Positions 25,814-34,226 of a stretch of 64,000 bases of DNA are shown here, piece after piece (within the stretch, counting starts at the first letter, position 1; each line of letters opens with the position of its first letter). The notes below the pieces were generated by a model. That model was not told the origin of the DNA. It did not search any database and saw nothing but the letters and a program-made list of their open reading frames with translations. A program made the translations under genes and the position numbers. The stretch comes from Actinoplanes aureus (GTDB taxonomy: Bacteria; Actinomycetota; Actinomycetes; Mycobacteriales; Micromonosporaceae), in assembly GCF_015704865.1 (NCBI RefSeq), contig NZ_JADQTO010000012.1, positions 232,776 through 296,775 on the forward strand, in the 5' to 3' direction.

Positions 25814-27592
25814 ATGAACGAGCAAGCCGCCTGGGAGCAAGCGCAACAGTCCGCCCCGCCATCCGTGGGCGCGTTGCTTGCCGACCGGATCGCCCGGACT
25901 CCCGACGCGGAGGCGTACCGGTGGCGGGGGCCGGACGGCGGCTGGCAGTCGCAGACCTGGGCGGAGGCCGGGCAGGTGGCTCAGGAGATCGCCGCCGGGC
26001 TGCTCACCCTCGGCCTCCAGCCGGAGGACCGGGTCGCGATCATGTCGGGCACCCGGATCGAGTGGATCCACGTCGACCTCGGCGTCATGTGTGCCGGCGG
26101 TGCGACCACCACGATCTACCCGACCTCGTCGATCGAGGACGTGACGCACATCCTCGCCGACTCGGGCAGCCGCTTCGCCGTGGTGGAGAGCGCCGAGCAA
26201 CTGGACAAGGTCACCGGCTCGGCGGTCGAGCACGTCATCCTGATGGACGGCACCGATTCGCGGGCCCTCACCCTGGCCGACCTGCGCGAGCGGGGACGGG
26301 CACTGCCCCCGGAAACGGTCACCAAGGCGACGGTCGCGGTCACCTCGGACCACCTCGCCACGCTCATCTACACGTCCGGCACGACCGGGCGGCCCAAGGG
26401 CGTACGGCTGCCGCACCGCTGCTGGATCTACCAGGCCACCGCGACGCAGGCGGTCGACCTGGTCGGCCCGGACGACCTCGGCTATCTGTGGCTGCCGCTC
26501 GCGCACGTGTTCGGCAAGGCTCTGGGTGCCGCCCAGATCGCGATCGGCCACGCGACCGCGGTCGACGGTGACGTGACCCGGATCATCGAGAACCTGCCGG
26601 TGGTCAAGCCGACCGTGATGCCCGCCGTACCGCGGGTCTTCGAGAAGGTGCACGCCGGCGTGCTCGCCGCCGCGCACAAGGACGGCGGGGTGAAGGCCCG
26701 CCTGTTCGACTGGGCCGTCGGCGTCGGCCGGCGGGCCGCCCGCACCCGCCGGGCCGGGGAGAAGGTTCCGGCCGGGCTGGCCGTCCAGCACCGGATCGCC
26801 GACAAGCTGGTCCTGAGCAAGGTACGCGCCCGGTTCGGCGGGCGGATGCGCTTCTTCCTCTCCGGCTCCGCCGCGCTGTCCGCCGACATCTGCGAGTTCT
26901 TCGACGCCCTCGGACTGCCCATCCTGGAGGGGTACGGGCTGACCGAGACCTCCGCCGGGGCCTTCGTCAACCGGTTCGACCACCTGGAGTACGGCACCGT
27001 CGGCCTCCCGCTGCCCGGCACCGAGGTCCGGATCGCCGAGGACGGCGAGATCCTGATCAAGGGCCCGGGCCTGATGGACGGCTACCACGGGTTCGGCGCG
27101 GCCGACGAGTGGCTGCACACCGGCGACATCGGCGAGATCACCGCCCGCGGCTCCCTGAAGATCACCGACCGGAAGAAGGACCTGTTCAAGACGTCCGGCG
27201 GCAAGTACGTCGCCCCGCAGGCGATCGAGACCCGGTTCGCGGCGATCTGCCCGCTCTCCGCCCAGATGGTGGTCTACGGCGAGGGCCGCAACTACGTCAC
27301 CGCGCTCATCGACCTCGACCCGGTCGCCGTGCGCACCTGGGCCACCGAGAACGGCGTCACCGGCGACACCCACGCCGACCTGGTGCGCTCACCGCAGCTG
27401 CGTGCCGCCGTCGACGCGTACGTGGCTCAGCTCAACGCCGCCCTCGGCCGCTGGGAGACGGTCAAACGGTTCACCATCCTGGAACGCAACCTGAGCGTCG
27501 AGAACGGTGACCTCACCCCGTCTCTGAAGCTGCGCCGGCGCCTTGTCGAGCAACGCAATTCTCACCTGCTCGACGAGCTTTACACCGGTTGA
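25814..27592 (+). CDS. Long-chain fatty acyl-CoA synthetase (FadD-like)
   Basis: The product is a 592-residue ANL-superfamily adenylating enzyme. The AMP-binding P-loop reads YTSGTTGRPKG, the second motif is LEGYGLTETS, and a C-terminal KKDLFKTSGGKYVAP hinge follows. Such enzymes activate fatty acids to acyl-adenylates and then acyl-CoAs. The ATG giving MNEQAAWEQ is chosen because GGAGG stands five bases before it; other in-frame starts lie up to 33 codons upstream. It is divergent from the partner-switching operon. Its stop is followed directly by the glycine riboswitch leader. Confidence 0.9.
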   Translation: MNEQAAWEQAQQSAPPSVGALLADRIARTPDAEAYRWRGPDGGWQSQTWAEAGQVAQEIAAGLLTLGLQPEDRVAIMSGTRIEWIHVDLGVMCAGGATTTIYPTSSIEDVTHILADSGSRFAVVESAEQLDKVTGSAVEHVILMDGTDSRALTLADLRERGRALPPETVTKATVAVTSDHLATLIYTSGTTGRPKGVRLPHRCWIYQATATQAVDLVGPDDLGYLWLPLAHVFGKALGAAQIAIGHATAVDGDVTRIIENLPVVKPTVMPAVPRVFEKVHAGVLAAAHKDGGVKARLFDWAVGVGRRAARTRRAGEKVPAGLAVQHRIADKLVLSKVRARFGGRMRFFLSGSAALSADICEFFDALGLPILEGYGLTETSAGAFVNRFDHLEYGTVGLPLPGTEVRIAEDGEILIKGPGLMDGYHGFGAADEWLHTGDIGEITARGSLKITDRKKDLFKTSGGKYVAPQAIETRFAAICPLSAQMVVYGEGRNYVTALIDLDPVAVRTWATENGVTGDTHADLVRSPQLRAAVDAYVAQLNAALGRWETVKRFTILERNLSVENGDLTPSLKLRRRLVEQRNSHLLDELYTG

Positions 27593-27650
27593 CGGCGCTA
27601 CCCTGGCCTGGATAGCTTCACCAGCGACAACCGAATATTTCGCCGCTCAA

Positions 27651-27835
27651 CCGCTGCGGGAGAGTCCCCTTCACCGGGGCGCCGAAGGAGCAACTTCTCC
27701 CTCAGAATCTCTCAGGCCCAAGTACCGCTGCGGTCAGGCGACTCTGGAAAGCCGTGCCGGTCCGCCGGTGCGCGCCCAAGGTGCAAGCCGCCGCAGGCGG
27801 TGAAGCTCTCAGGCCCCATGACAGAGCGAGGGAGG
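27651..27835 (+). promoter_or_regulatory. Tandem glycine riboswitch
   Basis: Two consecutive aptamers are visible. The first has GCGGGAGAGTC, a GGCGCCGAAGGAGCAA core and CTCTCAGGCCCAAGTACCGC. The second has ACTCTGGAAAGCC, CGCCCAAGGTGCAAGCCG and GAAGCTCTCAGGCCCCATGACAGAG. The GCCGAAGGAGCAA and CTCAGGC elements are hallmarks of the glycine class. It ends 25 bases before the ATG of the L-serine ammonia-lyase gene. Glycine binding in the family usually turns expression on, which fits removal of serine made from glycine. Confidence 0.93.
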
Positions 27836-27860
27836 CCCACCGCTACCAGGGAGCCTCCGC

Positions 27861-29156
27861 ATGGCCGTGTCCGTCTTCGACCTGTTCTCGATCGGCATCG
27901 GCCCGTCGAGCTCACACACCGTCGGGCCGATGCGCGCCGCCCGCCTCTTCACACTCCAGCTCACCGGTCTGCCGGTGACGACCGTGCGGGCCGAGCTGTT
28001 CGGATCGCTCGGTGCCACCGGCCACGGCCACGGCACCCCTCGGGCGGTGCTGCTCGGCCTGGCCGGGGAGGAGCCGGAGACGGTCGACACCACTCTCGTA
28101 CCGTCCACCGACGGCCTCGGCTTCGAGGTGGACCTCGTGCTGCACCGACGGCGGTCACTGCCCGGGCATCCCAACGGGATGACCTTCACCGCTTTCGGCG
28201 CCGACGGCGCCGAACTGCTGCGCAAGACCTATTTCTCGGTCGGCGGCGGCTTCGTGGTCGATGAGACAACCGGCGGGGTACGCGCGGACGACACGCCCCT
28301 GCTCTACCCGTTCTCGACGGGCGGCGAGCTGCTGTCGCTGACCCGGGCCACCGGCCTGTCGATCTCCCGGCTGATGCTGGCCAACGAGACGGTGTGGCGT
28401 CCGGCCGACGAGACGCGCCGTGGTCTGCTGGGCATCTGGGCGGTCATGCGCGAGTGCGTCGACCTGGGGCTGGACGCCGAGGGGATCCTGCCGGGCGGGC
28501 TGAAGGTGCGCCGGCGGGCCGCGGCGACCGCCCGTCAGCTCCGGGCGGCTGGGACCCCCGAGCTGCTGGCGATGGAGTGGCTCACGGCGTACGCGATGGC
28601 GGTCAACGAGCAGAACGCGGCTGGCGGCCGGGTGGTCACCGCGCCCACCAACGGCGCCGCCGGGATCATTCCGGCCGTGCTGCGCTACTACCTGGAGTTC
28701 GTGCCGGGCGCCTCCGAGGAGGGCGTGGTCCGGTTCCTGCTCACCGCCGGTGCGATCGGCCTGCTGTTCAAGGAGAACGCGTCGATCTCCGGTGCCGAGG
28801 TCGGGTGTCAGGGCGAGGTCGGTTCGGCGTGCGCGATGGCGGCGGCCGGGCTGGCCGAGGTGCTGGGCGGCACGCCGGAGCAGGTGGAGAACGCGGCCGA
28901 GATCGGGATGGAGCACAACCTGGGGCTGACCTGCGACCCGGTGGGTGGTCTGGTGCAGATCCCGTGCATCGAGCGCAACGGGATGGCCGCGGTGAAGGCG
29001 GTGACCGCCGCCCGGATGGCGCTGCGTGGCGACGGCCGGCATCACGTCTCCCTCGACAAGGTCATCAAGACCATGAAGGAGACCGGGGCCGACATGAAGA
29101 TCAAGTACAAGGAGACGGCCCGCGGTGGACTCGCCGTCAACGTCATCGAATGCTGA
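27861..29156 (+). CDS. sdaA: L-serine ammonia-lyase, iron-sulfur-dependent, single chain
   Basis: The 431-residue enzyme joins the beta part (SVFDLFSIGIGPSSSHTVGP) and the alpha part (GCQGEVGSACAM, then LTCDPVGGLVQIPCIERN) of the Fe-S serine dehydratases. Three Cys (in GCQGE, SACAM and LTCDP) can hold a 4Fe-4S cluster. It converts L-serine to pyruvate and ammonia in the cytoplasm. At 431 residues it is slightly short for the one-chain type. It is governed by the glycine riboswitch and overlaps the next gene by 32 bases. The placement makes sense metabolically: glycine is converted to serine by glycine hydroxymethyltransferase with one-carbon units, then drained. Confidence 0.93.
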   Translation: MAVSVFDLFSIGIGPSSSHTVGPMRAARLFTLQLTGLPVTTVRAELFGSLGATGHGHGTPRAVLLGLAGEEPETVDTTLVPSTDGLGFEVDLVLHRRRSLPGHPNGMTFTAFGADGAELLRKTYFSVGGGFVVDETTGGVRADDTPLLYPFSTGGELLSLTRATGLSISRLMLANETVWRPADETRRGLLGIWAVMRECVDLGLDAEGILPGGLKVRRRAAATARQLRAAGTPELLAMEWLTAYAMAVNEQNAAGGRVVTAPTNGAAGIIPAVLRYYLEFVPGASEEGVVRFLLTAGAIGLLFKENASISGAEVGCQGEVGSACAMAAAGLAEVLGGTPEQVENAAEIGMEHNLGLTCDPVGGLVQIPCIERNGMAAVKAVTAARMALRGDGRHHVSLDKVIKTMKETGADMKIKYKETARGGLAVNVIEC

Positions 29157-30648
29157 CCGGGTTCGCCCGACCCGGCGACAGGTTCTGACCCACGGGTTGA
29201 CCGCCGCGAGCGCCTTCGCACTGGGCAGCGCGGGAACTCTCGCCGTCACCCGGTGGGCCGAGCGGGGCGAGATCCCGCCGGCCGCGGCACCGGGCGCGCT
29301 CCTCGACGACGCGAGCCGGCTCAACCCGACGGCGGTCCGCGGCGTGCTGTTCGCCTCGCCGTCGGCCGACGACACCGCCCGGACCGTGGCGCCGCTGCTG
29401 CGCCGTATCGCCGCCGGCGACGACCCGGCGCTGGCGGTCGCCGGCGTACGGCACTCGATGGGCGGGCAGAGCATGCTCGCGGGAGGCTGGGTGCTCGACA
29501 CCCGGCCGATGAACCAGATCACGCTGGACCGTGCGGCCCGGGTGGTCCGCGTCGGCGCCGGCACGACGTGGCGCGACCTCATCCCGGTGCTGAACGCCGC
29601 CGGGCTCTCGCCGAAGGTCATGCAGTCGAATCACGATTTCTCCGTCGGCGGCTCGCTCAGCGTCAACTGCCACGGCTGGCACGCCGCGCACCCGCCGATC
29701 GCCGGCACGGTGCGCCGACTGCGCCTGCTCACCGCCACCGGCGACGTGCGGACCTGCTCGCCGAGCGAGAACCCGGAGCTGTTCGGATCGGTGCTGGGCG
29801 GCTACGGCCTGTTCGGCGTGATCCTCGACGCCGACCTCGAGGTGTGGCCGAACGCGATCTACACGCCGCACTTCCAGTCGATGCCGGCCAGCGAATATGC
29901 CGCCACGTTCGCCGCCGAGGTGTACGCGCCGGGCACGACCACCGAGATGGCGTACGGGCGGCTCTCGGTCGATCCGCGCAGCTTCCTGGAAGAGGCGATC
30001 CTGGTCCGGTTCGAACCCGAACCCGGCACCGCCGGCACGGTGCTCCCGCTGACCGAGCCGGCCGCACCGGAACTGCAGCGTGCCGTCTTCCGCAACTCCG
30101 CCGGCAGTGGCCCCGGCAAGGCGCTGCGCTGGGGACTCGAACGGGAGGCCGCACCCTGGCTGGCGCGCCCGCTGAGCCGCAACACCATCCAGAACCAGCC
30201 CGCGGCGGTCTACGCCGACCACTCGGCGGAGACCTGCGACATCCTCCACGAGTACTTCATCCCGCAGCGGCGGCTGTGGGAGTTCGTCCAGAACGCCCGG
30301 CGTGTCATCGAGCCCAGCGGCGTCGAGCTGCTCAACGTCACCGTGCGCGACGTCCGCCGGGACACCCGCACCGCGCTCGCGTACGCCCGCGAGGACGTGT
30401 TCGGGCTGGTCATGAACTTCCGGCAGGAGCGCACCGGGCCGGCGGACGAGCGCATGCGGAAACTGACCCGGTCACTGATCGACGCGGCTGCCGAGGTCGG
30501 CGGCACGTTCTACCTGCCGTACCGGCTGCACGCCACCGGCGGCCAGCTGCGCCGCGCGTACCCGGGCTGGGACGCGGCGATGGCGGCCAAGGTCCGGCTG
30601 GATCCCCGGCTGGTCTTCCGCAACGCCCTGTTCGACACCTACGGCTGA
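29125..30648 (+). CDS. FAD-binding oxidoreductase (VAO/aldonolactone oxidase-like), possible Tat substrate
   Basis: The 507-residue product begins at a GTG inside the end of sdaA (AAGGAGA ribosome binding site nine bases before) and carries a twin-Arg region (RPTRRQVLTHGLTAASAFALG) like a Tat signal. The body is a VAO-type flavoenzyme: GVRHSMGGQSM and the FAD segment SNHDFSVGGSLSVNCHGWHA, followed by a C-terminal substrate domain. Relatives oxidise sugar lactones or alditols. Overlap with sdaA implies glycine-riboswitch co-transcription, a link without an obvious metabolic logic. Substrate unknown. Confidence 0.8.
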   Translation: MDSPSTSSNADRVRPTRRQVLTHGLTAASAFALGSAGTLAVTRWAERGEIPPAAAPGALLDDASRLNPTAVRGVLFASPSADDTARTVAPLLRRIAAGDDPALAVAGVRHSMGGQSMLAGGWVLDTRPMNQITLDRAARVVRVGAGTTWRDLIPVLNAAGLSPKVMQSNHDFSVGGSLSVNCHGWHAAHPPIAGTVRRLRLLTATGDVRTCSPSENPELFGSVLGGYGLFGVILDADLEVWPNAIYTPHFQSMPASEYAATFAAEVYAPGTTTEMAYGRLSVDPRSFLEEAILVRFEPEPGTAGTVLPLTEPAAPELQRAVFRNSAGSGPGKALRWGLEREAAPWLARPLSRNTIQNQPAAVYADHSAETCDILHEYFIPQRRLWEFVQNARRVIEPSGVELLNVTVRDVRRDTRTALAYAREDVFGLVMNFRQERTGPADERMRKLTRSLIDAAAEVGGTFYLPYRLHATGGQLRRAYPGWDAAMAAKVRLDPRLVFRNALFDTYG

Positions 30649-30695
30649 CGAACCGTGCGTCGCCGCGGCGGGCCCGAGCCGATACGGTCGGCGGC

Positions 30696-31313
30696 GTGAT
30701 CGTCGTGGTGAGCGGGCCGAGCGCGGCCGGCAAGACGACCTGGTGCCGCGAGCATTTCACGGACCACGTGGTTCAGGAGTACGCGCCGACCGGGGCGGAG
30801 CCGGCGGACGCCGCGCCGGAGTTCTGGTGCGAGGTGAACTGCGGGCGCTGGCGGGAGGCGCTGCTGCGGGAGGCCGATACCGGGCTGGCGGTGTGCGACG
30901 ACGACCCGATGAAGCTGCATTACACGTGGTCGCTGGCTCGGCTGGGCCTGGTGGAACCGGCGGTCTGGCAGCGTGAGGTCGAGGTCAACCGGGAGGCGGT
31001 CGCGGCGGGTCGGCTCGGGTTCGCGGATCTCATGCTGGTGTCGATCCCGGCGACGGAGGAGTTGTGGCGCCGCCGCACGGGCGATCCGGCTCGCCGGCGA
31101 CGCAACTTCGAGCTGCACGTACGGCTGGCCGAGCCGTTGCGGGAGTGGTATCAGGCGGTCGAGCGAGCGGATCCGGGCCGGGTGCGGTGGGAGTTGCGGG
31201 CGGACGATCCCCCGGCGGAGCGGGCGGACCGGTACGACACGACGCTGTTCGACGCGGTCGTCGCCGGTCTGGCACAGGATGTTTCCCGGCGGTCGCGCTG
31301 CGGCCCGGTGTAG
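30696..31313 (+). CDS. Small P-loop ATPase/kinase-like protein
   Basis: From GTG the 205-residue product starts IVVVSGPSAAGKTTWCREHF, a Walker A motif right at the N-terminus as in small kinases (shikimate/gluconate kinase-like fold). An acidic CDDDPMKLHY follows about 75 residues later. The rest is helical and charged (RRRTGDPARRRRNFELHVRL). No partner gene is evident. Its last codons run into a sequence (TGTTTCCCGGCGGTCGCG) that resembles the start of repeat family B, so the C-terminus may have been extended by an insertion. The reaction is unknown. Confidence 0.7.
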   Translation: MIVVVSGPSAAGKTTWCREHFTDHVVQEYAPTGAEPADAAPEFWCEVNCGRWREALLREADTGLAVCDDDPMKLHYTWSLARLGLVEPAVWQREVEVNREAVAAGRLGFADLMLVSIPATEELWRRRTGDPARRRRNFELHVRLAEPLREWYQAVERADPGRVRWELRADDPPAERADRYDTTLFDAVVAGLAQDVSRRSRCGPV

Positions 31314-31402
31314 TTGATGATCGCGGGGAACAGCGGGGACTGTCGGCTCGCCGTACGGAAGAATGTCCTGAGGCTTTTTGATCGCCCGGAGGGAGCACGA
31401 AG

Positions 31403-32509
31403 ATGCAGCAGGTGAAGGCCGTCATCGCGCGGGCGAAAGGCGCACCGGTCGAGCTGGTGACGATCAACGTGCCGGATCCCGGGCCGGGTGAGGCCGTGGT
31501 GAAGATCCAGTCGTGCGGGGTGTGCCACACCGACCTGCACTACCGGGAGGGTGGCATCAACGACGACTTCCCGTTCCTGCTGGGGCACGAGGCGGCGGGT
31601 GTGGTGGAGGCCGTCGGCGCGGGCGTCACCGATGTGGCGCCGGGTGACTTCGTGGTGCTGAACTGGCGTGCGGTGTGCGGGCAGTGCCGGGCCTGCAAGC
31701 GCGGCGACCTGCACTACTGCTTCGCCACGCACAACGCGAAGCAGAAGATGACCCTGAAGGACGGCACCGAGTTGTCGCCGGCGCTGGGCATCGGGGCGTT
31801 CGCGGAGAAGACCCTGGTCGCGGCCGGACAGTGCACCAAGGTGGACCCGTCGGCGCGTGCGGCCGCGGTGGGCCTGCTGGGCTGCGGGGTGATGGCCGGC
31901 ATCGGTGCGGCGATCAACACCGGTGGAGTGGCCCGCGGCAAGTCGGTCGCGGTGATCGGCTGCGGTGGCGTGGGTGTGGCCGCGGTGGCCGGCTCGGCGC
32001 TGGCGGGCGCGAGCCCGATCATCGCGGTGGACATCGACGCCCGCAAGCTGGAGGCGGCCCGCAAGCTGGGCGCCACCCACCTGGTCGACTCGTCGAAGAC
32101 CGACCCGGTGGCGGAGATCAAGCGGATCGCCGCCTCGGTTTATGACGGCGCCGACGGCGCGGATGTGGTGATCGAGGCGGTCGGCCGGCCGGAGACGTGG
32201 AAGCAGGCCTTCTACGCCCGGGACCTGGCCGGGGTGCTGGTGCTGGTGGGTGTGCCGACGCCGGACATGAAGGTGCCGGACCTGCCGCTGATCGACGTGT
32301 TCGGCCGCGGCGGCGCGCTGAAGTCCAGCTGGTACGGCGACTGCCTGCCGAGCCGCGACTTCCCGATGCTCGTCGACCTGTACCGGCAGGGGCGGCTCGA
32401 CCTGGACGCGTTCGTCACCGAGGAGATCGGCATCGAGGACGTGGAGGCCGCGTTCGCGAAGATGCACGGGCACGCCGAGCCGGTGCTGCGTTCGGTGGTG
32501 ATCCTGTGA
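31403..32509 (+). CDS. mscR: S-(hydroxymethyl)mycothiol dehydrogenase
   Basis: The 368-residue zinc alcohol dehydrogenase has catalytic zinc ligands Cys38 and His62-Glu63 (GHEAAG), a structural zinc lobe of Cys92, Cys95, Cys98 and Cys106 (CGQCRACKRGDLHYC), and a GCGGVG Rossmann motif. The sequence reads as the class III-type enzyme that oxidises the mycothiol-formaldehyde adduct with NAD+, the actinobacterial counterpart of glutathione-dependent formaldehyde dehydrogenase. GGAGG precedes the ATG. Its stop overlaps the GTG of a metallo-hydrolase gene (GTGA), the same neighbour arrangement as in mycobacteria (Rv2259/Rv2260). Confidence 0.9.
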   Translation: MQQVKAVIARAKGAPVELVTINVPDPGPGEAVVKIQSCGVCHTDLHYREGGINDDFPFLLGHEAAGVVEAVGAGVTDVAPGDFVVLNWRAVCGQCRACKRGDLHYCFATHNAKQKMTLKDGTELSPALGIGAFAEKTLVAAGQCTKVDPSARAAAVGLLGCGVMAGIGAAINTGGVARGKSVAVIGCGGVGVAAVAGSALAGASPIIAVDIDARKLEAARKLGATHLVDSSKTDPVAEIKRIAASVYDGADGADVVIEAVGRPETWKQAFYARDLAGVLVLVGVPTPDMKVPDLPLIDVFGRGGALKSSWYGDCLPSRDFPMLVDLYRQGRLDLDAFVTEEIGIEDVEAAFAKMHGHAEPVLRSVVIL

Positions 32510-33114
32510 GCGCGGCGCGGGTCGGTCACGGGGTGGTCGCCGGGACCTTCAGCCTGGACGGTTCGACGTTCGACGTGGACAACAACATCTGGGTGGTCGG
32601 CGACGACACCGAGTGCGTGGTGATCGACGCGCCGCACAGTGTGGACGCGATCCTCAAGGTGGTCGGTGACCGGCGGGTCACGGCGATCGTCTGCACGCAC
32701 GCGCACGACGATCACGTACGGGTGGCGCCGGAGCTGCGGACGCGTACCGGCGCGCCGATCCTGCTGCACCCGGCGGACCGGCCGCTGTGGGAGCTGACCC
32801 ACGGCACCGGTACGGCGTGGGACAAGGACCTGGCCGACGGGGACCAGATCAAGGCCGGCGGCACGACGCTGACGGTGCTGCACACGCCCGGTCACGCACC
32901 CGGCGCGGTCTGCCTGTACGCGGCCGAGCTCGGACAGGTGTTCACCGGCGACACGCTGTTCCAGGGCGGGCCGGGGGCGACCGGGCGGTCGTACTCGGAT
33001 GCCGATCTGATCGTCGCGTCGATCCGGGAGAAGCTGTTCGCCCTGCCGGAGCAGACCGTGGTGCATACGGGCCACGGACCGGACACGACGATCGCCGCCG
33101 AGCGGGACCGTTAG
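32506..33114 (+). CDS. Metallo-beta-lactamase-fold hydrolase, mycothiol-linked
   Basis: The product is 202 residues with the zinc motif THAHDDH (His65, His67, Asp69, His70), then LHTPGHAPGAVCLY and GDTLFQGGPGATGRS of the glyoxalase II-like MBL group. Coupling to mscR suggests hydrolysis of the S-formylmycothiol product of formaldehyde oxidation, or a related thioester. That role is inferred from context; the family itself is broad. It ends the operon. Confidence 0.85.
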   Translation: MSAARVGHGVVAGTFSLDGSTFDVDNNIWVVGDDTECVVIDAPHSVDAILKVVGDRRVTAIVCTHAHDDHVRVAPELRTRTGAPILLHPADRPLWELTHGTGTAWDKDLADGDQIKAGGTTLTVLHTPGHAPGAVCLYAAELGQVFTGDTLFQGGPGATGRSYSDADLIVASIREKLFALPEQTVVHTGHGPDTTIAAERDR

Positions 33115-33314
33115 ACATCACTCCGGGGTCAGGGTGGCTGTCCGCTTCTTCAGGGGTCGTCACCCGGGTTGGCCGCACGGCTGACGTGACGTTCGGTAGC
33201 CGGGACTGGCCGGGTGGCGGCCGGTTTCGCGGATCGTGGTGGAGCGCCCCACGACGGCACCGCGGCCGGGTCGCGTGGCGAGCCATCGCGGCCGGTCCTG
33301 CTCGCAGCGCGACG

Positions 33315-33422
33315 GACTGGTGTTTCCCGGCGGCCGCGGTAGGGCCGGAACGGACAGCCCGGCTCGCGCCGGGGAGGACGGGCACGGGTCGGCTTCGGCA
33401 AAGACGCCGGTCACCCGTACCG
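33315..33422 (+). repeat. Interspersed repeat family B, copy 1
   Basis: About 108 bases starting TGGTGTTTCCCGG and ending GCCGGTCACCCGTACCG match the reverse complement of 49357-49464 along most of their length, with scattered substitutions and a small gap. Both copies are in gene deserts. Copy 1 is 63 bases away from a family A element. Another partial match (TGTTTCCCGGCGGTCGCG) begins near 31281. The nature of the element is unknown. Confidence 0.65.
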
Positions 33423-33484
33423 ATGAAGCAGCGCCACCGGCAAGCAAACCTCGACCAGTAGTCAGGGTGCCAAGTGGTGATCTT

Positions 33485-33542
33485 GCTTGGCCCACGCTCA
33501 ACGCTGTCTCAACGGCCGCCAGACAGCACCCACGTTGGGCCG
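33485..33542. repeat. Interspersed palindromic repeat family A, copy 2
   Basis: Nearly identical to 2365-2422, in the same orientation. It is about 100 bases beyond the stop of the last gene of the seven-gene operon. The 33.1-33.6 kb gap that holds it has no convincing gene; it contains only this element and repeat family B. Confidence 0.8.
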
Positions 33543-33641
33543 GCATGCCCGGGCGGGCGGCCGGTGACCACCGGCCGGGCGCAAGTGGCTCTGCGGACCG
33601 TGAGTGGGCACCCCGGCCAAACCCTGACCCCGGAAAGCGGC

Positions 33642-34226
33642 CTATGCGATCAGGCTGGTCAGCGCGGACGGCAGGCCGCGGCCCTCGCGGGCCAGGCGGT
33701 CCCGTTCCGCGCTGACCTTGCGGGCCAGCGCCGGGTCCCGGAACTTGGTCACCACCCGGGCGACCGCACCCTGGAGAGCCGGCACCGAGGTCAGCGACGC
33801 GTAGCGGATCAGCGCGTCGGTGGCCGCCGGTGTCGGATGCCGCTCCAGATAGCTCAGTGCGACCTGGGCCCGCCAAGCGGGCGTGGTCGGCACCTTGACC
33901 AGCCGCAACGCCAGGAACTCACCGAGCCGGCCGCCGAACTTGGCGGTCAGGTTCTCCACCACGCCGTCGACCGGCGGGGTGCGCACGATCGTGTCGGCGA
34001 ACCAGTGCTCGACGACGTCCAGATAGCGGTCCGCCCCCTCGAAGCCGGGGTCGGCGTCCGCCCAGTCCAGCATGACGTGTGCCATCAGCCGGGCGATCGG
34101 ATCGTCGGCCGACAGGTTCGACTCGAGGACCTCGGCGTCGGCCGATTCGCGCAGGCCGGCCTCGGCCCTCAGGTACGCCTCGTCCTCGCCGGCCAGTGCC
34201 TTGGCGAACAGGGTCTCCGCGTTCAT
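33642..34226 (-). CDS. Helical protein of unknown function, last gene of the PAD operon
   Basis: The 194-residue product is rich in Ala, Leu and charged residues (MNAETLFAKALAGEDEAYLRAEAGLRESADAEVLE...) and looks like a chain of short helices, possibly HEAT-like. It has no signal peptide or membrane segment. Its ATG overlaps the stop of the 2007-residue multidomain gene (ATGA), so it is translated with it. A role as partner, chaperone or immunity protein for the giant is an inference from coupling alone. I do not recognise the family. Confidence 0.7.
   Translation of the reverse strand: MNAETLFAKALAGEDEAYLRAEAGLRESADAEVLESNLSADDPIARLMAHVMLDWADADPGFEGADRYLDVVEHWFADTIVRTPPVDGVVENLTAKFGGRLGEFLALRLVKVPTTPAWRAQVALSYLERHPTPAATDALIRYASLTSVPALQGAVARVVTKFRDPALARKVSAERDRLAREGRGLPSALTSLIA

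Noticed and set aside
33115..33641. Small genes in the gap between the metallo-hydrolase and the PAD operon
   Set aside because: Frames here follow the two repeat elements and have Arg/Pro-rich composition without start signals.
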